Part shown: piece by piece, positions 53,038-61,686 of the stretch
Layout of the letters: the number at the start of each line of letters is the position of its first letter
Position numbering within the stretch: the stretch's first letter is position 1
Source: Alphaproteobacteria bacterium
Lineage (GTDB): Bacteria > Pseudomonadota > Alphaproteobacteria > Caulobacterales > Hyphomonadaceae
Assembly (NCBI GenBank): GCA_018969425.1
Contig: JAGWYJ010000009.1
Location: forward strand, 22,997-86,996
Length of the DNA: 64,000 bases
Direction of reading: 5' to 3'
Program-made: the position numbers and the translations under genes
Notes under the pieces: generated by a model
What the model saw: only the letters and a program-made list of their open reading frames with translations
Database searches by the model: none
Told to the model about the DNA's origin: nothing

Positions 53038-53544
53038 ATGAGATTTCGTCTGGCGACCTTGATGATTTGCGCGGCTCTGATCGGAGCAGGAGCGGCTCAT
53101 GCGGAGACCTTTCTGGTTCTCAGTTCGGCGGATCCCTCTTTGAAAAAGGGAACCTCTCTTGAGGCGGGCGCGCTTCTCCCTGCGCAGGCGGGAAGCGTGG
53201 TCACGGTGATGTCGGAGACCGGGGAGGTGGTGCGGCTGACGGCCGGAGCGAGCGGTTTGCAGTTGCCTGCTCCATCGGGAAAGATGTCGAACTCCACATT
53301 CGTATCGCTGAAGAATATGCTTCTCAGAAAGCCTCCGACGAGAAGGGCGTTCGGAGCCATGCGCGGAGCCCAGGCGGAATGCCCCGCTGTCGAGACGCTC
53401 ATAACGCTTGAGGCTATCCTTGAAGCGGACAAGACCTCGGCCTGTCGGACTATCGCCAGTGAAGCGCTGGATCGGTTCATCACCCAGTCGGCGAGCTCAG
53501 GCGGGTCTGACGGCGATACGCCTGCACCGTCGTCGGGGAGCTGA
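53038..53544 (+). CDS. Small exported FecR-like protein
   Basis: A 168-residue protein with a signal peptide (MICAALIGAGAAHAE) and a short beta-rich domain (ETFLVLSSADPSLKKGTSL, then VVTVMSETGEVVRLTAG) that resembles a FecR-type or SH3-like fold, then an unstructured Ser/Gly/Asp tail. Cys residues at AECPAVETL and TSACRTI could pair. I do not know its function. It ends the tpsB-tpsA-CHAT run and similar small exported proteins beside CHAT genes come to mind, but that is unverified. Confidence 0.72.
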   Translation: MRFRLATLMICAALIGAGAAHAETFLVLSSADPSLKKGTSLEAGALLPAQAGSVVTVMSETGEVVRLTAGASGLQLPAPSGKMSNSTFVSLKNMLLRKPPTRRAFGAMRGAQAECPAVETLITLEAILEADKTSACRTIASEALDRFITQSASSGGSDGDTPAPSSGS

Positions 53545-53596
53545 GTAGGGCTGCTCCCCTTCGTTGTCCATGTTCAGTGGCTCCCTCGAACCCGGT

Positions 53597-53697
53597 TTGG
53601 GACTTTTCCCAACGCGTCATTCAGACTGAGAACCCACCGCTACGGGTGTAGCCGAAGGCCGGGTTGCGGTTGACCCCTGCTTCCCGCCGTCAGCGGG
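53597..53697. terminator. Structured convergent intergenic region after the TPS operon
   Basis: Several hairpins lie between the convergent genes: TTGGGA-CTTT-TCCCAA (53597-53612); GCTAC-GGGT-GTAGC (53639-53652) inside outer arms AACCC (53631-53635) and GGGTT (53661-53665); and CCCGC/GCGGG (53683-53697) followed by CCGGTTTT on the plus strand. Together they probably end transcription from both sides. Confidence 0.4.
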
Positions 53698-56600
53698 CCG
53701 GTTTTGTCGGATCATCCCGGACTCTGTAAACAGTACCGTCCGGTCGGAGGAACAGTTTCTCCATCTCTTCCCGATTGAAGGGGCGCGACCCCAGTCGTCC
53801 GAATACCGCGATCTGGCCGCCCATCTCATCGACCGCGCGATCGCGATCCAGGCCCCTCGACAGGGAGAGAGCAGGCTTCGCGGTTCGACGAAAAGCGATC
53901 AGTTCAGGCTTCGGTTCGGGGGAGAACCCATAAAAGTTAGGCTGACTTTCGGGGCTCGTGAGCTGGATCACCTTCAAACCGGCAGGTCCGTCGGCGAGGT
54001 AGGCGAAAAGAGACGCGTTGGTGGAGGCGACGACGACGTCCCGGGCGTCTTTGATTGTCCCGCCGAGGGTGGTCTTCATGTACAGCTTGGGCTTTAGCGG
54101 CTTCTCGACGTCGACAATCGCCAGTCCGTCCTCTCCCGCGGCGACATAGGCGTATGTCCGGGCGACATGCAGCTTCCGAGCCTTTGGGAGCGGGAGGAAG
54201 CTTGTCGCGCTTTCAACAGGAGCGAGTGGTCGCGTGATGTCGAATACGTGCAAGCCCTCATCAGAGGTCGCAAACAGGTATCGGAACTGCACAGCGCTGG
54301 CCTGACCGCCCCTGAGCGGCACCCGCGCTCTCAGAGCGGGTCTGAGCGGATCATTCAGGTCCACAACCGCCAGGTGGTCCTCAACGATGACGTAAGCCAC
54401 GCTGCCTGCGAGCGTCACATGGCGCGCTCCGGTCAGAGCGCCGGCCGGGTTGAATGTGACAGATCGCCTGATGAAATTGTTTCTGGGTTCGCCGTCGAGG
54501 AATGTCTCGACATTCACGAGAATGAGCCCCTCAACGGAGTCTGTTATGACAGCGTAGCTATAAATCGGATGAATGGCCTGTTCTTCGTTTGCGACCAGTT
54601 CCGGCGAAGCCCTCATCGAGCGATTTCTGATTGGGTCAACCGGCTGATTGGTCGGAAGCGCAACACAGGTCGCATGACGGGTCGGGACGTGCGCATTGTG
54701 TCCGAGAGGGGAAAAGGGCGCGGAGAGGAAGGGGTCTGAGACTCCTTTATTAGCTATGGAAGCTACATCATGGACCCGGAAGCCGCCCTTGCCCTCCGCG
54801 CTGAACAGATACTCTCCCCGCACCTGCAGACATGAGACCTCGTCCGGGGCAGGCTGGGTGAGGGTTCTGAATTCCTCGAGAGGGCGTGTCTCGCCTGAAC
54901 CGGCTGACTGTTCATCGAAGGTCGTTCCGCGAACCCAGTCAATAAGCTCTCGTCCGTTCACTTCGACGTGCGCCCGGTAGTAGTCAGGATAGGCGTAGCG
55001 CTGGAGGTATGAGCCAATAACGGCCTGCGGTTCGTCCCACTCCGTCACCCGCACAGCCTGGATCGCCCCAGCCTCGCCGACATAGGCGTGGAGGCCCATG
55101 AAATTCATGAAGTTCGTTCCGAGCAGGAGGAGCTGCGCCATGATTGCGTTGTTGTCTTCCTGGTCCGAGACATGACAGTCCGAACAGGTCTTCGTCTCGA
55201 CCCTTCGCTCAGTATGAGGGTAGTGCGGCGCAAACGCTTGAGATGAGAAACCTGCGGAGCTGATCGGCGGCTGCTGAATATAAATCCTCTCCCGATTGAG
55301 ATTGGTCGAGGACAGGACAAGGGCGGACGAGGAACGAATGGGCGCAATCATCGAGCCCTTAGTGGTCTGATGACGACCCAGCTGGAAGGCGTCATCTCGT
55401 GCGACCTGAGGATTGTAGGTCGCGTAGTTCCGCGTGACGGCGTTCTCCTTTTCCTGTCCCCCGCCATACTTATGCGCCGTAGTCGCCCAGTTTGACTCGA
55501 TTGGGAGGTGGCAGCCCCCGCACGTCGGGGTCCAGGAGAGGTGGCAGGTGTAGCATGTCATGTCATCGTCGCCGTGGGCCCGGTCCTTTGGGGCGACCTG
55601 CGAGCCCCAGATATAGTCCGATCCTGCCTTAGACGGATCGGCGCCTAAACGACCCATGAGTTTTGAGCGGGCGGCCTTCGCATTGTAAGATGGGCTCAAG
55701 GGGTCGACGCTGTCCTTAACGAGAGAGACCTCCCACTGGAGCTTCGGATCGACAATCGATCTCTGTATGAGAACCTCGCGACCGTTCTTGCTGATCCACT
55801 CAAAGCGCAGTTTTCCATCGGGATTTCGCAAGGTTGACAGATCTGAGCCGTTAGGACGCGCGGCCGGGCCTGATGTCCGAAGCGTCGGATAGGCGTCAGC
55901 GACGCCATGGCAGTCCTTGCATCCAATCTCGATCGCGTTGGCGACTTCTCCGTGGATCAGCCCGGTTCCATGACTGTCCTGAGAGAAATGGCAGTCCGCG
56001 CACTGCATTCCCACCTCAGCGTGAACTGACATCAAGTGTACAGCTTTGCCCGGGTTCTTGCCTGGTTCCACAAAGGCAGGTTCTCCGGCCCGTCGCCATT
56101 TCTCCGGATCGTCTGGCGAAATGATCGCGCCGGCCTCATCGAGGAGGTTGCCTTTTCGGTCGCGTTTGAACGCAGCCCGGAAGTTCCAGCCGTGGCCATG
56201 ATAGTCGGCGAACTGGGTATTCTTCAGACTCGGATTAAGATCGTAGACGTTTCGCGTGAAGTTCAGGTCCGCCCATTTTCCTTTCGGGGAGGCTCCCTCC
56301 GGATTTCTATCGAGGACTTTCCGCACTGTCTCCGCGTCCGGATAGGCCTGCTCCTTCGGCCACATGGCGGGCGCATCAGACTCGTAGTCCCACATGGTGT
56401 ACCCGAGATAGGAATTCAGAAATACATTCGGCTGGTGCATGTGGCAGCTCATGCACTGCGAGGTCGGGATTGATCGGGTGAAGGCATGCTTGAGGGGGTG
56501 CCCGGACTGATCCTTAGGCGTCGTCGGATCACTCTGGGCGGAACGTCCGTCCCGTCCGAAGGTCGAATATGTCAGCGAATGCCGCGGCTCGCGATCGTTG

Positions 56601-57766
56601 GCGTATACGACGTGACAAGAGGCGCACCCGGACGTTCGGTAGTCGCCCGGCTGATCGTTGGTTCCCATGAACCACGTGAACGGGTCGTTCAGTCGTGTCT
56701 TGTGAATGTTTAAGGCCGGGATGGCCACTCGCAGGCCGGTTGCCGGTCCGCGGTTTGACTGCCGAATGTCGGGACGCCCAGGCTCCTCCAGTCGCTGGAT
56801 CTGGCCCAGCGAGTTGGGAAGGCCGATTTCCGGGAACTGCGTCTGAACATTACGGCCGCCGCGCTCGAACACCCGGAACACGTCAGCAGGCGGAATGACC
56901 TGCCACGTCGGCAAGGGTGCGAGAGATGATAAGGCTCCCTTCTTTCTCTGTTCCGGCGTGACTGCGCCTGGAACCGACCCCGGAGACAGCAGGGTGGCGG
57001 CTTCGCCGGTTCGAGTGTAGGCCTCCCCGACAATGTAGGATTTGAATGGCAAAATGCCGTTATTGTAGGACGCGCCTCCCCACAGCATGGCCCCGGTCGC
57101 CATCAGCGATCGTTCCGCAGCCTGGATCGTGTCCAGGTGGCAGGCGCCGCAGGCCTCCCTTGCGACCCTGTAGTCGCTGGGATTCACGAACCGTATGAAT
57201 TCCGGGCTCTCGCGGTTGAGAAGAACATAGCTTCGAACCGGGTTCGCCCCAGGATTTTCGCCCCAGGTCTCCGGATATCGAGGCTGGACATGCGCCGACA
57301 GGACAGCCGCCCTGTAGGCCGGCGTCTCCGGTTGAACGTCTGCAGGACGAACGGCCTTTGGATCGCCCCCGTGACAGTCCGTACACCCGAGGCTCACCGC
57401 CGGGCTCGCATGCATGGTCGGCTGGTCGACAGGATCGTGACAGCTGACGCACCCCTCGCTTTTCGCGGCAGCCTCCTGCGCGGTCTGCGAGCGAGGAGCG
57501 GGGGCCGCGCGTTTGTGGGTGTAATCAACCTCAACCGGATGCTCGACATGGTCGCCCGCTATTTCCGCAGCCTTGTATCCGATCTCCGACTTCGGGGGGG
57601 CGGCAAGCGAATTAACGGCCAGGCATGCGAGAACAACACCGCCTATCGTCAGGGTGCGGACAACCAGGGAAGGAAGTTTCCAGAGATCGCCGCGTCCCCA
57701 CACACCGACCCGGGGAGACGGCTTAGGCCTTTCGGCTGACCTCAGTTCGGGACGATCGGCATGCAT
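53690..57766 (-). CDS. Ten-CXXCH multiheme cytochrome c fused to an LVIVD beta-propeller
   Basis: A 1358-residue exported protein with one N-terminal hydrophobic segment (about 32-56; signal peptide or anchor). Ten CXXCH heme sites start at residues 106, 128, 206, 381, 438, 589, 616, 738, 749 and 861, with many extra His that could be distal ligands. From about 985 to 1300 there are roughly six propeller-like repeats, for example YAYVAAGEDGLAIVDVEKPL and FRYLFATSDEGLHVFDITRPL (LVIVD type). No catalytic metal site is recognised. It is the last gene of the operon, 10 bp after the porin-like gene. It may carry electrons across the periplasm; no named system has this architecture to my knowledge. 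Confidence 0.9.
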   Translation of the reverse strand: MHADRPELRSAERPKPSPRVGVWGRGDLWKLPSLVVRTLTIGGVVLACLAVNSLAAPPKSEIGYKAAEIAGDHVEHPVEVDYTHKRAAPAPRSQTAQEAAAKSEGCVSCHDPVDQPTMHASPAVSLGCTDCHGGDPKAVRPADVQPETPAYRAAVLSAHVQPRYPETWGENPGANPVRSYVLLNRESPEFIRFVNPSDYRVAREACGACHLDTIQAAERSLMATGAMLWGGASYNNGILPFKSYIVGEAYTRTGEAATLLSPGSVPGAVTPEQRKKGALSSLAPLPTWQVIPPADVFRVFERGGRNVQTQFPEIGLPNSLGQIQRLEEPGRPDIRQSNRGPATGLRVAIPALNIHKTRLNDPFTWFMGTNDQPGDYRTSGCASCHVVYANDREPRHSLTYSTFGRDGRSAQSDPTTPKDQSGHPLKHAFTRSIPTSQCMSCHMHQPNVFLNSYLGYTMWDYESDAPAMWPKEQAYPDAETVRKVLDRNPEGASPKGKWADLNFTRNVYDLNPSLKNTQFADYHGHGWNFRAAFKRDRKGNLLDEAGAIISPDDPEKWRRAGEPAFVEPGKNPGKAVHLMSVHAEVGMQCADCHFSQDSHGTGLIHGEVANAIEIGCKDCHGVADAYPTLRTSGPAARPNGSDLSTLRNPDGKLRFEWISKNGREVLIQRSIVDPKLQWEVSLVKDSVDPLSPSYNAKAARSKLMGRLGADPSKAGSDYIWGSQVAPKDRAHGDDDMTCYTCHLSWTPTCGGCHLPIESNWATTAHKYGGGQEKENAVTRNYATYNPQVARDDAFQLGRHQTTKGSMIAPIRSSSALVLSSTNLNRERIYIQQPPISSAGFSSQAFAPHYPHTERRVETKTCSDCHVSDQEDNNAIMAQLLLLGTNFMNFMGLHAYVGEAGAIQAVRVTEWDEPQAVIGSYLQRYAYPDYYRAHVEVNGRELIDWVRGTTFDEQSAGSGETRPLEEFRTLTQPAPDEVSCLQVRGEYLFSAEGKGGFRVHDVASIANKGVSDPFLSAPFSPLGHNAHVPTRHATCVALPTNQPVDPIRNRSMRASPELVANEEQAIHPIYSYAVITDSVEGLILVNVETFLDGEPRNNFIRRSVTFNPAGALTGARHVTLAGSVAYVIVEDHLAVVDLNDPLRPALRARVPLRGGQASAVQFRYLFATSDEGLHVFDITRPLAPVESATSFLPLPKARKLHVARTYAYVAAGEDGLAIVDVEKPLKPKLYMKTTLGGTIKDARDVVVASTNASLFAYLADGPAGLKVIQLTSPESQPNFYGFSPEPKPELIAFRRTAKPALSLSRGLDRDRAVDEMGGQIAVFGRLGSRPFNREEMEKLFLRPDGTVYRVRDDPTKPAR

Positions 57767-57776
57767 GAACAGAAGC

Positions 57777-59678
57777 CTAGTAGGTCAGGACCGTATTGAG
57801 AAGGACTGAATAAAAGAGGTCGCCCTCGTCGCTTCGCCCGAACAGAGCGCGAAAATCCTCGGAAGGCTTCAGGATCGCTGCAGATCCTCGCAGGACAATG
57901 TTCTGAATGAAACCAGGACGGTAGGTGAGGGCCGCCGATAAGTCCCATCCTATGGAGGGACCGATGTCGCCCTGCATGCGAAGAGCCTCGAGAGATGAGG
58001 AGTTCTGAAAGGCGAGATGATTGAGGCTCCCTGACACTCTGAGTTCGGGGGTCACATCGGCGTCCCCTCCTAGTCCCGCCAGGATCGTACCCGGATTATT
58101 GAAATTGCTCTGACCCTGCTCCTTTGATGACCGCAGAGAGTTCAAAATCCCGTTGCGGCCATTGAGGGACACAGCCCGCGCTCCGCCAATGAGGGGAAGC
58201 GACTGGCGGATCCAGTAGCTGGTATCGGCGCCTGCAAATTGGGGATTTTCAAATATCGCATCATATCCGGTCTCATGATCGTCGTAGGGATCCGCGTCTC
58301 CGCTTGCGATCAAGAGACTGCCTCTCAGTCGAAACCAGTCAAAGTCGAGGGACGGTTCGAGCGCGGCGAAGCCCGCGAGGATATTCGCCTTGCGGCCAGT
58401 GAAGACATTGTTGCGATCCTCCCCTGCGGCAAGGTAGGCGGATGCGGTAAGATTGAGACGTCCAAGGCGACCGTCGCCGTTGTATCCGAGATAGGCGATA
58501 TCGTAGTCCCGGGCGCGGAGGTCGCCGAACAGCGCCGGACGGACAGGAAAGCCATTGCGGTCAATTTCGATGTCATCGCCCTCGCGATTTATGTTCAGCG
58601 CCCCGATAATCTGACTCGTGAATCCCGGGATCAGAAAATCCTGTCTGTAGAGGTTCGCAAACAGGATCACGTCTTTGCGTATCGGGGCGAAGACATCATT
58701 GAGCCCGGAATTCGTGTCCTTCTCGAGGCGCGCGAAGGCTGCAAGATTGTACTGAAGGCGGTTATTATCCCTGGAGCCGAATAGCCGAACTCCCAGCTGA
58801 TTGTCCTGAAATAGAAAACCCCGAAAGTCGCTCGAGAAGGGCTGCACGCCTATTCTGATAGAGTCGAAGTCATATCTGGACGACACATTGCGGAGGTGTT
58901 TGTCAAAAAAGAGCTCCTGGACGCCAACGAAGCTGTCGGTTCGCGAGACGCCTTTGGTGGGCTGAACGAAGAGAATCCTGCGTTCGGAGACCTCCGCATG
59001 ATTGATGTTGAAGGCGAGGGCCGCCCGTAACTCGAAATCCGGCGGCTTGAACGTGGTGGCTCCCTGAACAAGAGCGGCGCCCAGGACGAAGGTCTGACTC
59101 AAAGCAAGCGAATTGGGGTCGCCGAACAGGCCGGGACTATCGCTTCTCTCCGTTGTCTGAACTCCGACGGGCAGAGGAAACGATCGCGGCTCAACAACCG
59201 TATCGGAAACCATCGATAGAATAAAAAAGAGGTCCTCTGTTCCAGGAAGAGGCTGATCGCCCTTGAGAGGATTGTGATTGTAGGGATCCCACCATCTGGG
59301 TTTCACAAGGCGAAGGGTCTCGGCAAGACGCCAACGGTCTGGGATCGCTGGCGCGCATAGGGCGTAAAGACCATCCATACGCTCGCAGGCGTCAATCTCT
59401 CCAGGTGACGGTGCGAGGACCGTGCCGGGAGGCAGGTCCTGAGGGGGCGGGTCCGAGGACTGACGTCCAGGCCTTCGTCTTGGCGACGCGTCCGTCTCAT
59501 CGGTCAGGAGGTCCGGCGGGGCGCTCTGGTCAGAGACGACGTTCGAACCGCTCGGCTCTGCGCTGCTCTGCAGAGACGGCGTCTGTCCTGCCGCTGTGGC
59601 GAGTCCCGACAGTATCAGGCTGGCCGCCACACCGGCTGGCAGACGAATGAAGCGGTTTTTACTGTCCATCGCAGACAT
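57777..59678 (-). CDS. Porin-like outer-membrane beta-barrel protein
   Basis: About 633 residues. A signal peptide (GVAASLILSGLATAAGQ) is followed by a Pro/Asp-rich linker of about 60 residues and CERMDGLYALCAP, which may be a disulfide. From about 160 to the end, alternating strands such as YNLAAFARLEKD and IAYLGYNGDGRLGRLNLTASAYLAAG and the final aromatic residue (LLNTVLTY) point to a large beta-barrel. I cannot place it in the MtrB family by eye. ATGs at 59678 or 59669 are both possible; the upstream GlcG-lipoprotein gene overlaps it by about 20 bp. A conduit for the neighbouring cytochromes is inferred from context. Confidence 0.72.
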   Translation of the reverse strand: MSAMDSKNRFIRLPAGVAASLILSGLATAAGQTPSLQSSAEPSGSNVVSDQSAPPDLLTDETDASPRRRPGRQSSDPPPQDLPPGTVLAPSPGEIDACERMDGLYALCAPAIPDRWRLAETLRLVKPRWWDPYNHNPLKGDQPLPGTEDLFFILSMVSDTVVEPRSFPLPVGVQTTERSDSPGLFGDPNSLALSQTFVLGAALVQGATTFKPPDFELRAALAFNINHAEVSERRILFVQPTKGVSRTDSFVGVQELFFDKHLRNVSSRYDFDSIRIGVQPFSSDFRGFLFQDNQLGVRLFGSRDNNRLQYNLAAFARLEKDTNSGLNDVFAPIRKDVILFANLYRQDFLIPGFTSQIIGALNINREGDDIEIDRNGFPVRPALFGDLRARDYDIAYLGYNGDGRLGRLNLTASAYLAAGEDRNNVFTGRKANILAGFAALEPSLDFDWFRLRGSLLIASGDADPYDDHETGYDAIFENPQFAGADTSYWIRQSLPLIGGARAVSLNGRNGILNSLRSSKEQGQSNFNNPGTILAGLGGDADVTPELRVSGSLNHLAFQNSSSLEALRMQGDIGPSIGWDLSAALTYRPGFIQNIVLRGSAAILKPSEDFRALFGRSDEGDLFYSVLLNTVLTY

Positions 59679-61686
59679 TCTGAGCCGCCGATGACAGAAG
59701 AGGAGAAAACGGGCAGCTCGCATATCTGAGACGAACGCCGTTCACGAAGGCCTGGTCTGCGCGAAGCGACCTTGGCGCATTGGAAGGAGGATCCGTTCCG
59801 GCTATGCGCGCGGCTGCCCGGGCGACGCCGAGAAGGGCGATCATGTCATCCTGGTCGATCCCGTCGCCTGAAACCCCAATGGCTCCGATCAGCTTGTCGC
59901 CTCGGTAGATAGGGAAACCTCCGGGGAAAATCTGTAGCCCGTTCGACAGCCGGTTTTGTCCGGAGGGGCGGCTTGGGGCGTCCGGCACAAACGCACATCC
60001 TCGATCGACATCGGATGTGGACGCAGGATCGGATACGAAAGAAAGGTGCTGGGCCAGATCGCCCACGATCAAGGCGGATTGGAGACCGGTTGAGAACGGG
60101 CTTGCATTCTGCGAGGCGGGTGAAAGAGGGCCTGGACCTGCCGCGAGTTCGCCATCCGGGAAATGAGGTCGGGCCAGATTCCCCAGCGCCCGAGCCGACA
60201 TGGCGATAGTGCCCGTCAGTGAGAGACCTGTCGGTGAGTACCCGGAAAACGCGCTTGCGAACCCACGGACCCGCGTGTCTGGAACGGCTGTTCCGGCAAG
60301 CACGGGATTTCGCATGGCGCTCTGAAGATCCGCTCCAGCCAGCGGATGTGACATGAATGCGGCGCTCCGGGCCTTCTGAAGAGACACATCGATACCGAAG
60401 ACAGGCGCGTCAGGAGATCGGACAATTCCAAGAACAGCTCCGTCCGTGTCGACTATGCTGATCGTCACCTCGGCGCGGGAGTTCAGAGGACGACGGATCT
60501 GCGCCCGAGCGTCGCTCATAACTCCCAGCGCCTCGTTCAGAATTGTCGCCGCTTCCGCCTGAGTCAGCGGGCGGGCGCCGCCGACCGCTGCGCCGCCCGC
60601 TCTGACTGGAAAGCGTTCGCCGCCCGCGCCGTCGGAAATTACGAAGGCGTCCTGAGAGGTGATGGGACCTGCGCCCGCTCGTCGGATTCCCGACGCCTCC
60701 GTACCATAGGTCACGCCGGCTCGGATCACGAGCGGGGTGTCGGCGAAGTAGCCGGGCACTGAAAGGAGACGTGCCGAGGTTCCGATGAATGACGACAGCG
60801 TCTGGCTTGCCGCCGGACTGACCCGCAGGCCGCTCGCCGATGCGTCCGAGAATCGAAGGGTTACGCCGTCCACAGCTATTTGAGGTGCGCGAATGGATTC
60901 TGGCGCCGCGAAGCCGTCAGTCGCCGCAAGCGCAATGAATTCGTCCGCGTCCCCATCGATGTCCAGCACATCCGGATCAAATCCGTAATCGTCATCGGCT
61001 GAGACGCCGACCCCTCCCACGACAACTCCGTCCTTGTAGAGGGGAAATCCTCCTGGATCCGCTGAAAGTCCGAGCGGAGCTCTGTGGGGGCCTGCTGTCA
61101 CGCCTTGCCCAGCCACGAAGCGGGACGACAGATCAGAGCACGGCAATGAGGAGAACTGCACCCCGAACAGAGGGCCGCTTTCCAACCCGCCTGTGGCTGG
61201 CGAGGGCGGAAAGGTCTCCTGAACGATCATGCTGGCCGTTCGAGACGAAAAGGCGTTACCCCCAGATGACAGATATGCGCCTGTCAGAGCCTTGGAAATG
61301 GCGGCAGCCGCGCGGGGAACGAGCAGGCCTTGCGCGTCTGTGTCGACCCCCCGTGACGGTCGGATGCGGACAGTGGGAGCAGCTCCGATCATTTCGACAA
61401 CAGCAAGTACGTTTCCGACCCGGTCGGTTACGGCGATCACTCCCTTGAGGCCGCGTGCGTTCGCTTCAGAGAGGCCCTGAGACAGGATCCTCTCAACATC
61501 CGTCGTCGATAGGAATTTCGAGGCGGGGACTGGATAAACCCCCGCAGGAGGAATCGGCGGAGACGGGGGCAGGGCCGAGGGCGACGACGAGCCCCCCCCT
61601 CCGCAGCTGGTCAAAGCCAGCGCAGCGAGCGCCGCAGGCAGACCTGCGCGAACGATCCGTTCCCCGATGACGCGTGAGGTGGTCAT
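59659..61686 (-). CDS. Lipoprotein with two GlcG/HbpS-type domains
   Basis: A 675-residue lipoprotein (lipobox LTSC, C28) with a Gly/Ser/Pro linker. Two GlcG/HbpS-like regions, about 60-250 and 375-620, each start with a DVERILSQGLSEANARG- or EAATILNEALGVM-type helix, contain VTDRVGNVLAVV or VDTDGAVLGIV, and have a GGFPLYKDG or GGFPIYRGD turn followed by a GVGVS or GAIGVSGDG strand. HbpS-type proteins bind heme or glycolate-like ligands; which, if any, is bound here is open. It overlaps both flanking genes (4 bp with the c554-like gene), so it is in one operon with cytochromes. Confidence 0.85.
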   Translation of the reverse strand: MTTSRVIGERIVRAGLPAALAALALTSCGGGGSSSPSALPPSPPIPPAGVYPVPASKFLSTTDVERILSQGLSEANARGLKGVIAVTDRVGNVLAVVEMIGAAPTVRIRPSRGVDTDAQGLLVPRAAAAISKALTGAYLSSGGNAFSSRTASMIVQETFPPSPATGGLESGPLFGVQFSSLPCSDLSSRFVAGQGVTAGPHRAPLGLSADPGGFPLYKDGVVVGGVGVSADDDYGFDPDVLDIDGDADEFIALAATDGFAAPESIRAPQIAVDGVTLRFSDASASGLRVSPAASQTLSSFIGTSARLLSVPGYFADTPLVIRAGVTYGTEASGIRRAGAGPITSQDAFVISDGAGGERFPVRAGGAAVGGARPLTQAEAATILNEALGVMSDARAQIRRPLNSRAEVTISIVDTDGAVLGIVRSPDAPVFGIDVSLQKARSAAFMSHPLAGADLQSAMRNPVLAGTAVPDTRVRGFASAFSGYSPTGLSLTGTIAMSARALGNLARPHFPDGELAAGPGPLSPASQNASPFSTGLQSALIVGDLAQHLSFVSDPASTSDVDRGCAFVPDAPSRPSGQNRLSNGLQIFPGGFPIYRGDKLIGAIGVSGDGIDQDDMIALLGVARAAARIAGTDPPSNAPRSLRADQAFVNGVRLRYASCPFSPLLSSAAQNVCDGQ

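Noticed and set aside
57777..59678. Direct assignment of the barrel as MtrB
   Set aside because: No MtrB-specific motif such as the N-terminal CXXC was seen; context alone is not enough.
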